DNA of 64,000 nucleotides from Cristatella mucedo (taxonomy: Eukaryota; Bryozoa; Phylactolaemata; Cristatellidae): NCBI GenBank assembly GCA_009760855.2, contig WPIO01000003.1, forward strand, positions 8,394,001 to 8,458,000, written 5' to 3'. The notes below the pieces were generated by a model. It saw only the letters and a program-made list of their open reading frames with translations, had not been told where the DNA came from and did no database searches. Position 1 is the stretch's first letter. Each line of letters begins with the position of its first letter. Shown in pieces: positions 1 through 12,200 of the stretch. Made by a program: the position numbers and the translations under genes.

Positions 1-735
1 CGTGCAAATAGCCACTCCAGTGCATTTAAGGGGGAAATCGAAAGAAAAATGGGTCCCATTTCATTTAGCATGGATTATGCGTCTAATGAGTAAGCTTTAA
101 TCTGATAAATAGCAAGGTAGCAAGGTTATATCTTACCGTATCTGTTCAGAAATTGGCCGGGACCATGCACGATTCACACAAGGAAATAAAAGGCTTAGGT
201 AGTGCACCGGCTCACCGAGGTAGTGGTTTTAACTATGTGAGTTCAAGATGACTTCAATTATCAATGGATTTAGCTACTAAAAATTAATAGCATGATATTC
301 GACTACGAGGTTTCTAACTGTGGTGGACGAATCGAAAGCTTTCTGAGTGGAAGTCTTTCATTAAAAGTTTCATTCGTGATAGAAACATCACTATAATTTC
401 TGCTGCCAACAGTGAGTGAGTGATCGCATAGGCGAAGACTAGGATGGCTGCTTTATGCCGGAACATACGTCCCTTCACATCCCCCTATGATAAGCCCAAC
501 CCGGAAAAAGTCTTGCTTGTAACATGGGTCGCCCACTTAAACGGTTTAGATGTGCCTATGCCGCAATTGCTTACAAATGTGACCCCCTGTGACCTTAAAG
601 CTAAAACAGCTCCGTCTTCTTACAGTTCCTAGTCCACTCGTGCACATTATGTGCGTCTTCTTTAACCCTTTTGCGGTTTCATCTGGATTCTAACCCTTTC
701 ATGGATTCTAGTATTGGTATTAACACTCTCCCGCT
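1..735. other. upstream spacer without recognised gene
   Basis: AT-rich, non-coding looking sequence. A 62-codon open frame at 444-632 has no recognisable similarity and no splice context. Nothing else is supported here. Confidence 0.4.
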
Positions 736-764
736 CTCTCTCTCTCTCTCTCTCGCTCTCGCTC

Positions 765-832
<68 letters not shown>

Positions 833-871
833 CACACACACATGCGCGCGAAAATACGCACAAACACACAC

Positions 872-907
<36 letters not shown>

Positions 908-908
908 T
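736..908. repeat. compound CT / CA / CT microsatellite
   Basis: A pyrimidine-rich CT run is followed by CA repeats, a block of GCAC/CGCA repeats, more CA, and a second CT run. The 60-100 residue open frames on both strands here are dipeptide artefacts of the repeat. Confidence 0.95.
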
Positions 909-1379
909 TTCTCTTTCTTGCTCTTTTTTCCCTCTCTTATTTCGCCATATGCTCTTCAAAGAAATTAATTTAAAGCAAGACGAACTGCCCTTCAGTTATA
1001 CTCGGGAGGACTAGAATAGCTAGCTTCTTAATTCTGTCACCACGTCTATTTAAACATCCGCTACGACATACCGTTGCAGTTTGACGGCCAACGGCTACCT
1101 AAAGCATACATTCGAGCGATAGGTGGGAAAAACTAAACCTGCCTCCCCCTCTTAGTTCCGCCATGGATTATAATGAATCTGGTACTCAGCGCGGGTTTGC
1201 GATTCGAAGTTGCTGCTTCTAATCCCAGTGTCAGCAGAGCTTTTTTACTGGCCTACTTACTACAAGGAACGGCACAGGGGACCATTTTTTTTAGCGGTGA
1301 CAGCAGACCGGCCATCGCCCAGCCGCAGATGAATACTCAGTGCTGGCAGCCGAGAGTAGGGGCTCGCTCTCCCTAAATA

Positions 1380-2950
1380 CGATTCCAGCTGAGGCGAACG
1401 ATGAAGCCGCATTGATTCCCGCAAGCGAGCCCGCCTGGAATGGACTCGCTTCCAGCTCGACCGCGAGGGGGGCTGCCAGCGGAGCGCCTGAGGCCGGGGA
1501 GGCAGCGCCGGCCGGCGGGTCCTATGCGGCCCGCGTATCTGACTTATATCCTGCGGTTGAGGCACACCAGCCGCGGCGAGCCATCAGGCCCTCTCCCCTG
1601 GCTCCCGCGTATCCCCATGTTGGCTGACTCCGCTTCAGCAGCGCGCTCCAGCGCGGCCACCACCGCCGCCGCCGCAATGCTGGAGAGGGTTAGCGTGCTG
1701 CCCAGCGACGCCATCACAGTCGCTCCGCCCCTAACCAGCAACCAATAAGAAACAACGATAGGTCTGGACGAGCAAATCAAATGCGATTGTGCTTAAGCCT
1801 CACTCTAGTGGCCGGTTAGCAGATAGTGTTTATCTACGTCTTCTGCTCCCGCCGCAGATAGCGGGCTCGCAATGACTGGCGGCGTGGGCTCGCTTATCGC
1901 CAGCATTTCCACCATGTCCACGTCCGACGACAGCACGGCGTCAGGCGGTGTGCGAGGAGCGCCTAATGAGGCAGCTTTGCTGTCGCTGCTTGAGCGGACC
2001 AACTACAGCATGATACAGGAGAATGGGCAGCGTAAGTACGGCGGCCCGCCGCCCGGCTGGGTCGGAGCGCCTCCTCCCCGAGGCTGCGAGATATTCGTCG
2101 GCAAGATACCGCGTGACTGCTACGAAGACGAGCTAGTCCCGATATTTGAAAAGATTGGATATATTTATGAGCTGCGTCTTATGATGGACTTCAGCGGCTC
2201 AAACAGGGGGTACGCTTTTGTCATGTACACGAGCAAGCACGACGCCCAGAGAGCCGTCCGAGAAATGAACAACTACGAAATCCGGAAGGGGCGTCTCCTC
2301 GGCGTGTGTGCGAGCGTGGACAACTGCAGACTATTCGTGGGAGGCATACCGAAGAACAAAACCAAGGAGGAGATTCACGTCGAAATGAACAAGGTGACGG
2401 AAGGCGTCGTCGACGTCATTGCCTACCCTTCGGCCACCGACAAGACGAAGAACAGGGGCTTTGCTTTCGTCGAATACGAAAGTCACCGTTCGGCCGCCAT
2501 GGCGCGGAGAAAGCTCATTCCCGGCAAGATACAGCTGTGGGGACATCAAATAGCCGTCGACTGGGCCGAGCCCGAGGCCGAAGTGGACGAGGAAGTCATG
2601 ATGGGGGTGAGTGTCGCTCGCTCGCTCGACCGCCCGCTCCAACTCTTCGTCCGCCCGCCTGCTGGTCCCGCTCGCTAGCCCGCGCCAGCACGTCCCACCC
2701 CTCTTTCGTGCGAGCGCGATCGTTATCGAGAGACCTCGCCGCCCTTATCTGTTTGCGCTTGCCGCACGCGATAGCGCGGTCAACCTGGATCGCGTAGCCG
2801 TTTCGCGCGGGCCTCGGACCGGCTATGGCAGCCTGCGAATTGGCTTCTCTCCCCTCCGAGCCAGACCGCACGAGCGCGTTCGCAGAGCACGCTATGACGT
2901 TTATGGGTCCGAGCTTGTCCAAACTCGCGAGCGAACGAGAGCGTGCGGCA
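1380..2950 (+). promoter_or_regulatory. CpG-rich promoter / 5' region of the RRM gene
   Basis: Base composition changes sharply here: CG dinucleotides and GC-rich blocks are dense from about 1380 to 2950, while the flanks are AT-rich. The segment surrounds the first coding exon (1872-2606), so it probably contains the promoter, 5' UTR and start of intron 1. No TATA box or start site could be placed. The open frames on both strands in this block that do not match the RRM protein are probably compositional. Confidence 0.4.
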
Positions 2951-5900
2951 AGAGCAGCTTCGGCTACTGGTCGGCTGAACACCGACAGCCGGAACTTTGC
3001 GCTAGGGCGGGCATGTCGTTCGTCCTGTGAGCAGCTGAGCTGCTAGCGGCTTTCTTGTTGAGAATCCCAGAGAGAACTTGGTATTTAGATCGGTTGCATG
3101 CTACGGTATCCTGCTAGCACACGCCCATGCCTTTGAGCACGTAGGCAGTGTGCTCTGCTTCATCTGTCGATTATAATAATAATACATTTTTATTGCGCCC
3201 TCTGAGTACTTAATCTCTTTCTGGGCACTTTACATATACTTGTTTGCTAATGCCCTCGAGTATTATCTGGTCTTAAGTGAAATTAAGTGGCCTCCATTGG
3301 GTTTGTCACGCTGACCTCCTTCGACTGTATAGTGACGAGATTTGACAATGCTGTTTGTGCAAGAGCCAGGGACTTCCAGTGGGAGCATCAGTCTAATTAA
3401 AATGGCAGCAATAAATCACGAAAATACCACGGCGGTCCATCCTGCACACATGGCAGTCAAAAATATGTAAAACTAGTGCCAATATTGTTCAGTGGACTCA
3501 TGAGATAAGATTAGAGTGCAACTAGCTCGTATCCTTTTGCTAAAATGTATCTGGGAGTACCTCATAGATATGGGATGGCAGGCTTTGCTGCGGTTGTCTG
3601 CAGTTAGTTACTGTAGTAGCCACGGGATGCTGCACTGCACTGCACTGTGCTGTGCTGCACTGCACAAATAATAATAATATAATAATAATAATAATTCACT
3701 TGGTAAAGCTCCCTCAGAGAACTTAATCTCTCTCTAGGCGCTTATTTGCAGCTTGTACCAGTGAAAAATCACGGAAACTTCAGCTTTGCTTTGGACGGTG
3801 GGCCTGAGTGACGTTCACTGACCTAGCTGGTGGGCATACCCCAAATAGTAAGCCCGCCCCATGAAGAATCACGGGCAGGTTCTTATCAAACTCAGGCGCT
3901 CAGACTGTAGTTCGGTCGCTCTCATGCAGCTTTCCAACACACCAGCTCAGCAGGAAAGTGCCAGAAACCCTGGTTTCCGCATCGGAACGCTTGCAGCAAA
4001 TGAGGCATCTTACAGACAGAGTAAGCATCTGGAATGCCATGGTCACCCTTCAAAAAACTCTTTTTAAGTTAATAAATAGTGTTGTGAAGTTCTAGTATGC
4101 TCTAGCATGTATAGCATGTCCTGACAATTGGTCAGAGGAGTGCCTCGTAAATAAACATTCCTTCCACTGGTTTTTAAAGTGCACGTGTTACCTATATTTT
4201 GGCAATTTATCTGGATAAAAAGAAAGCCCCGCTTCTAATCATCAGTAAGCACGAAAAAGGTAAGGCTGGACGTGTTTTTTGAATTTATGTTCTTGAAATA
4301 AAAAACCTGGTGAGCATAAGAAAGTGGGTCTATTTAAGGCTGCCAATTTTTTTGGAGGTGGCCAAAGAGGTCTGCTAGTCTGGAATTCAGCCAGCACTCA
4401 TTCCATTGTAGATATGAAGAGTTTTCTTGCAAGAAGAAGAATAGATCAAATATTGGTTCCAACAGGAATGACTAGCTATCACCAGACTCCTAATATTGCA
4501 ATAAGCAAGACACTCAAGGACTATTTAAATATGAAAATCCACGACTGAAAATGTTTGGGGAGAAATAATAGAAAATTTTAATCCTAGCCTGCAAGAGTTC
4601 GTGACTTGGGTGAATAATTCATGGGATAAAATCACTGACAGCTGTTTTGCCAATAGGCCACGAGCAGGCTACTTGGACAATATGTACTTATCTAAGGAGA
4701 GCTCTATTTCAGGAATGAGACATTTGAGCCAATTATTATAGAAGACATGGATTCACAAGAAATCCAGGCCAGAATTTGGGATTTGCAGATTTAGGACGGT
4801 TCAGAAGATTATGTAACTGTATTTGAATAAATGGACTTTTGTATGTGAATAAATGAATAATAAATAAATATTAGTCTACTTGAATAAATTTAGATTTTTG
4901 TAGGTGAAAATGAGGCATCCCCTGAAAATAAGCCCAGCTGCATCTTTTGGAGCAAAAATTAATATTACATTCCGTCTTATTTTCGGAGAAATCCGGTAGA
5001 AGCCAGCCACATGCAGCCCATACCTATGTGTAGGGATTTAGTTAAGAATGCCTGCCAGCTTAACAAATTGTATAAACTATTTCGGCTTTGTATAATTCAC
5101 TTTGTTAGCATCACTATCATTCATTTGAAATTTCAGGTGAAGATACTGTACGTACGGAATCTTATGCTAACCACGACAGAAGAAGCCTTAGAGAAAGTCT
5201 TCAATCAGGCTGCTGGTCGAGAAAAGGCAGTGGAGCGAGTGAAGAAGATTCGTGACTATGCCTTTGTGCATTTCCTCGAACGAGAAGAAGCTTGCAGAGC
5301 GATGCACAGCATGAACGGTAGGTGCTTATGCTGGCTGAGGCAGCGTACGGTTTCATCCACTGCTGTAGCTGCTGCATCCACGACTGCTCATCATAAGCCA
5401 ACTGTTTTGATTTTGACTCATTTTTTAATCCCAGCTGTATTTGTGAAAAAACGGCAATCCTCTGCTGAATCAAGACGAAGAATGACTGGCCAAGTAATTT
5501 ATTATTATTCATTTGTGTAATATAGTTCATTTGTATAGCACTCTAAGAGAACTTAATCTCTATTCAGGTGCTTCACATAAGCCACGGAGTCTGAGCTCAC
5601 GACCTCGGCCGTACCTTAACTACGGGGCCAAACCAGCACGGCAATTAGGATTTTGCTGCCTGCGTTGCCTCTGATCTCTGAAATAACCACATGTGGAAGT
5701 AAACCAATGCTCCCAGCTTGCAAGTAGGCAGTATCTCCACGTTCTGTGGCTGCAGAAGCAGATGCAGCATTAGACCCAGGCCAGAAAAGAGCTGAGGCCT
5801 CAGGCTCTCCATATCTCACGCTCTCCATATCCATATATATATTTTTTCCAGCTGCTTCGCATGTTCTGTCACTCGTCCCTACTGACCGGCTGCAATCGGT

Positions 5901-6115
5901 ACATCGAAGGTTTTACACATGTAAACACACTGCATTATTAACACATTCCAATCTCATCCAAGTCCAAATCAATTATTGCCGTGTCTCTTGCCTGTTTAGT
6001 GGCAAGTTTTTTTTTTACCTAATCACTATTGTAGAACTTTTATTTTTTACATGTAGCAAGATAGCTAGTATCTGCTGAAAAAGGAGGCAGAATGACTGGA
6101 ATGAAACTTATGTGG

Positions 6116-6208
<93 letters not shown>

Positions 6209-9200
6209 CTCTCTCATCCTCTCTCTCTCTCTCTCTCTCTCATCCTCGGTCTGCCCCTCACCCTTCGTTCTTTGCTGAATACGATTTAAGCCAACTAAGC
6301 TAAATCAAAAGGCTTGGCGTGCACCTGCATTGGTAGGAGAAGGTGCAAGCATACATTTTTCTTGCAGGTGCGAACCTTGATGGGTCAGTCATAGAGGTCG
6401 TCCTGGCAAAACCGGTTGACAAGAACGATTATGTCCGTTTCACACGATCACAAGGAGCATCGGGTGCCGTTACAAAGGCTGGTGGCCCAATAGTCGCGTG
6501 CGAGGTAAATGCCTAGGGCGATGTCGCTCGCCTCAGGATGTAGAGTATGCTCTGTTTATATCACTATTAGGTTTCCCAGCAACCGTCAGTTATTTAGAGC
6601 AGTCGGCAGCATTAATACGTCATTAAGCTTGAATGTGGAAATTTTTTATAAATATCCCCTGCTCAGTGGCAGAGCCAGGATTTATAGGTAGGGTGCAAGT
6701 GCTGCTAACAGTGAGAGATGCAGTAAAAATCTAGTTTCTTCAACACGTGAACTCCGGCTGCTCATCGATTAACGGTATGTGATGATACCATTCCTCTCCA
6801 TTGCGGCCATATCTTTCTCACTGTATAGCAGCATGGCGTTGTTGAGGTAGTCTTCACCCATTGTCGTTTTTAGGCATGTCTTTATGTTTTAATCGATTAA
6901 TACACATTCGGCCTTGGCAGTTGACAGTGGCAGTGACAGAATAAAACGCACCAGTTAATATAGTAGGCCGTAACCGGCCTCTGCTCCATTGTACTCGGCT
7001 AGCATTACCGAAAGGTCTGAAAGCATTACGGTGTTGTTCAGTGCCTAGTCCAAATATATTTCCCTTACGAAAGTTGTGAAGCTGTTATCTAAAGAGGATC
7101 GACTTGACGTCTGGAAAGTTTATCTCGTTAAATTATAATTTTGTTGCAAGCTTTACAAGGATGTCAATATTGCATGCCGAGAACTGTTGATGGAGGATGC
7201 CAGCAGACAGGCAGACGATGTACATCAATTTGTTGTCAAACCGAATGTCCAATTCTGAATCTATATTATCAGTTGCCACATAGAATCTGTCGACATGTCA
7301 GAAGTGTTTGTTGCTATTCCCATGCTCATTGTTATGATGTGACCGGATTGGATGTAGTTGGTGGTCATGTCGGGCACCTCGATCTCATAAAATTAAATAA
7401 AAAATTAAATTGATTTTCCTAGCACCCTATTAGAACTTAATCTTTACTAAAGTGCTTTAAATATGCCAATACACCAGAGGTGGAGCCAAGATTTTCATCA
7501 GGAAAACACCCGAAAGATATTTACGTTGGAGGCAACACCCAAAAGTAGTGAAAACTGTTTTGCACTATCATAAAGCGGTTGCTGGTCGAGTGGAAGTAGG
7601 CCTTAATTTCGTCATTGATGTAAGGTGGGGTGGATGGCTTAATAATAGGGGGCAGCCCAGGTCGCTGCCCAGCTATAGGATATATAGCTATCGCTAGAGG
7701 AGGTAGCAAATGCCCCTCTCCCCCGATTCTGCCACTGCTCAGGGGTCAAGCCCATGATCTCATTTGTTCAAGACGGGCACCTTATCCCTTGGCCGGACCA
7801 AGGCATCTCATGATACTGACAGACAGAACTTCTGCACCTTCGTGAATAGATTATCAGAGCCATCAGTTCACATCTCTGTGACCGCAGGACCCATTCGATG
7901 GACCAAGTGCAAGGCATTGACTCTAGGCCGATCTTATTTCTACAATGCCTGCAATAGCTCATGTAATCAACAGCAACTGGTCCATCAGATGAAGGTGAGC
8001 TTGAATGGTGAACGTGTGGTCGAAGAGGCATGCCACCTTGATTTCTGTGCTCAGCCGTGCTACCATTCACTTCAACGTGCTCACGGACGTCAACAGTCCA
8101 GGGCGAACATGCCGATTAAATGATGTAACACTCGCATAAATGACGACCGCCGCGACCGTGGGCTCGCGGGTGAAGTTTCCAGGTTCAGGCCACGGCCTGT
8201 CTCAACTTCCAGCTCTCTGATTAGTTCCTATACGATCTCCTTTTGCTTTATGACCAGTTTGTCGTTTTGTTTACAAGGACCAGTCGCCACATTGATAATG
8301 TCACTGACCAATTCGAAAAGGGCAATGTTGAGGACGCGATAATTGCAGACTGCAGCCAGGGCAAACTGGAGCTTGTACGCCCATCAATGCCCATAGTAGG
8401 CCAACTCGTCCAGTTGTTCGGTCGATGTTTTCCAGACCATCAATCTCACCACTCAAGATTGGCCATACCGCCACAGCTCTGTCCAGGACAATTGGCAATC
8501 GGATGTTGGCGATTCTTTTAAATATCAACTACGGCAGTGCACCGAGTATTGGCACAAGTGTTAGTCGTGTGCTTCAGGTTGAAGAGTCGCTTGAAAAGCA
8601 CGCCCGTCTTGAACAGGATGAATCGGTTCAAAACAGCCAGCTGCTCCTTCTCGATCGCATCGCGAGTGTCCTATTGCATGGTACTAATTATCGCCTTGCT
8701 CGGTATCGGGATGCTTACGAATGAGGTGAGCGTCCTTCAGAAGTATTTGTATCTGAATGGTGGTCGTCGTGGTGTTCTGGTGGGTAGAGAGCCGTCTCGA
8801 CCAGGATGGCGGCAAGTTCGTTGTGCTACTTGCACAAGAACCCGAGGAGCTCGAGAAAGTTGCTGCCGTTGAGCAAAGCGGCCGACTCGTGGCCAGGCAG
8901 TTTCAGGCCTTGGCGCTTTAGGAATCATATGACATCGACTACTCGTTCCAACCGAGTTCACTTTTCAGCTACTCCCTTGGCCGTCTGTTTCTCAATACAG
9001 TACTTTCCTATTAATGATGTCCACCTCCTGGTTCATCAGGTCGACCGCCCTCTGCATGGCCTTGTTAAGATTCGACTGGTGGGGCCGCCTTGATGCACGA
9101 GAAGTTGTCAAGCTGTACTGGTGATCTTCCAGTTGCCAAACCCTCCCGTTGGGAAAGGTCCGAGCAATGCGAGGAAGGGAAAGGGAAGAATGAAAAGCAG

Positions 9201-12200
9201 TGAAAAACTTCGCCGAAACAAAGGAATACTCCAGTCACTTACACATCTTAAGCAAGGATGGCTGACAGTGTCGTGCAAATTTCCGACTTGGGTATACACA
9301 GCCATTTGACACACATAGTGATGGAAGGAACCAGCCTTGAAGGAAGTACGGAGGACGGATCTAGCCGACAATGTTGGGGTCGTACATCGAAATGTCAGGC
9401 CTCGACCTGGGATCTCGATCGATATCGATGGCCCCTGTGGATAATGGAGCTAGAGGCCGGGCATCACCTTGACCTGGCTGTGCAGATGTAGACAATGAAG
9501 CTGGATTCAATTTAACAATTTCCTTAGCTAATGCTGTACCTTCAGGTTGCCGCTGGCGTTGCGCCGGTGCAATATTCGGAGCACGACTGTCATCTCCAGT
9601 CTAGGATTTCGAGAAAAGCACCGGAATCCCACTTTGAGCAGCTGACCTATTCAGGTCGTTTTGTTGCTGCTTGCTTCAGATGACGACTGGTTCATGGCTG
9701 GCAGTGGATGATTCGAGGAATGTCTCGGAACCGGTAGACTGCAGTAAGCATACGCCTGCTCCAAATCATGCTTACTGATTGCCGCATATGTGTATAGGAA
9801 ACGATGCCTACTTTGGAGCAGCTGGTGTGCCAGCAGTTAGGATAGGCGACCTCTTACGGTAAGAGACGATATCGGCTTCAGACCAACCCTATTAGACTGC
9901 TGGATGCCCCCCCCCAGTGGCTTGTAATGGGAGAGCGACCAGGGTGGATAGTGTATCACCTGGAATAAAGCTGCTGGTTGCTACGGCTGCTGTCGTTCCA
10001 TGACCGCTGCTACTTGTTCTCTGCAGAGTCGCAGACCGGGCCAAACCATAGACGAGGCCTTGTCTACATAGTTCCCTCCCTGTGTTAATGGCGCCGGGTA
10101 TTGGTACTAGGTGGTACCGGGCGATCAACTAAATGGGAGAGCTGTCTCCTGCTCTAGCTTGGCTTTGTATTGCGGTCCTGCAATACATAACTGTAAAGCT
10201 GGTTTTATTAGCTTTACTTTTTATTTTAGATGTTCTTGTTCACTTTTGGCAGCATTGAGTTGCTTCTTCTGAAGCAAGCTTGTTTTGTCATTTTTCAGCA
10301 ACCGATACTTCCTGATGCAGCAGCATTGAATGCTTTCTATGCACAGCATGGCCTTCAGCTGCCAGTTCCCCCGTAAGTTGTGCATGTTGCCAGGTGATGT
10401 TCGAGTGCATAATTTTGTGTGCTTTGCTCAAATGCGCACAATCTTTGGTGACCAATGGTATGCCCTCAGCTTGCCACACAGCAGGAGTCCTGCTCAGCAG
10501 TCAAGTGCTGTTGTCACTGTTGCTATGGACATGCATATGTAAGGATGCAAAACCTGCCCTAGGACGAGACAAGAAAATCACACACTTGAGTAATAGCATG
10601 TGCTGGGCATAATGCAGCTTGGCTTTTCTTTAGTAGACTAAAGTAGCTCCAGCATACCTACCTAAGCCTCTTGCAGTTAGATTCTACCTCCACAACGTAT
10701 TTCTGCCTGTGGTGTGTTTGGTGTGAATGGTGCATGTGTGCACATGTTGGCAACTGAAAACCTGCAGATTTATTGCTCTCGTGCTCCAAAGACTGGGCGT
10801 CCGAATACAGAATTGGGTGTATCCTGAGAACTGACATTGACTAATTGCTTCAAGTCAATCCTAGTAGCCTTTTACTATTGAATTATCGGCTGCATACCTT
10901 TGGAGAGTACATCTGCATGTGCTGTGCCCCTGCTTAGTGACTGACAGGAGAACATTTGCCATATTAACAGCAGCAGCCCAGCAATTTCGAAGCTGCAAGT
11001 GGTGGTGATAGCCGTAAAGACTCTTCTATTCCTATACAAAAAAGGCTGTTAAATCAGCTAATATTACATTTAATTTCTTATTGCTGTGATGGCAAAGAGC
11101 TATGCAACCGAGCCAGCTTCTCCCTAAAACTGTCGCGAGCTGCGGCCGCAAAGATTTGGTGCTTATTGGCTTACCGGATCTATGAGCCTACAAAAAGCAT
11201 GTGGTTCTAGCTGAAGGCTCTATTTGTTAGTTGACCCACTGTATCCGGCAGTGCTGGAAGTGCAGGCTGAATTATTGTGAACTCAAGCTTTTGGCACGAT
11301 TGCATTCGATTTAATATGTGCACATATCCTGCATTAGGTTTTGTGGTAACAGTGGCCCCATCAGTGGGTGCTCATTGCAAAGCTCAAGCTGTTCTTTTCT
11401 GCTAGTTTGTCTTTACTGCCCAACCTTAAGCTTATCACATTTGGTTTGCTATAGCATGAGTTACCGCTCGATGCCTTTAGCACTCTCAGTGCCTGCAATG
11501 TTCACTTTGTGCTGTATTGCAACTGTTCATGTTTTGCTGGCTGTGCACACTACGGTAATGAGAAGACTGGACTCGTTCTGGTCTGGTCTGTAGAAAGTTG
11601 CCGTTTGTCTGCAGCAGTCTGTCTGATCAGTCCCGACCTCCTACGAGTCGTTGACGAGCAGCTCCTAGCAAATCAAGATCTGCTGTCACTGTAGAATATA
11701 TGCACCAGGAGCCGGCTCACGGATAAGCGGTGGGCGTGGCGGCGCTCCCTCACGGACACACCTCAGGAGCAGCCGCGGCAGAGCTACTGCCGCCGGTCTA
11801 CACCCAGCTCGTGGTCACTACTCTCACCAGAGAGCCGCTCTGCATCGGTCTCCGAATGAGGTAACATGATGCCGATAACCCTAGTCAATACAATGTCATT
11901 CCTCTGCAGTGTACATGTCAGCAAGTTGCAAAACAAATCGAGTGTATCGAAATGTGATAGCTAGAGCATTCAGACTTAGTGTGAGCTCTGCGTGGCTTGC
12001 TAGAGCAAGTTGCTCGGTTATCTGGCTGGAGTGGCAGCATTCAGCCAGTCCTGCTACAAGCTGTGACGTCGGCAGAGCATTTGCCGAAAGGCATGGCACT
12101 TCGAGGCATGCTAATAGCAGGACACGACTGTAAAATGGGCTGGATTGCTACTGGCTGTAAAATGCTACTTGGCAAGGTTTAGTGCCGATGTGGGCTAGGT

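Noticed and set aside
714-973. Long open frames of His/Thr or Leu/Ser repeats on both strands, also at 6092-6303 and 22339-22731
   Set aside because: Artefacts of dinucleotide microsatellites with no start context or homology.
2611-3030. 139-codon open frame after the first RRM exon
   Set aside because: Lies in the CpG-rich start of intron 1 after a clear GTGAGT donor; Arg/Ser-rich frames on both strands point to composition bias.
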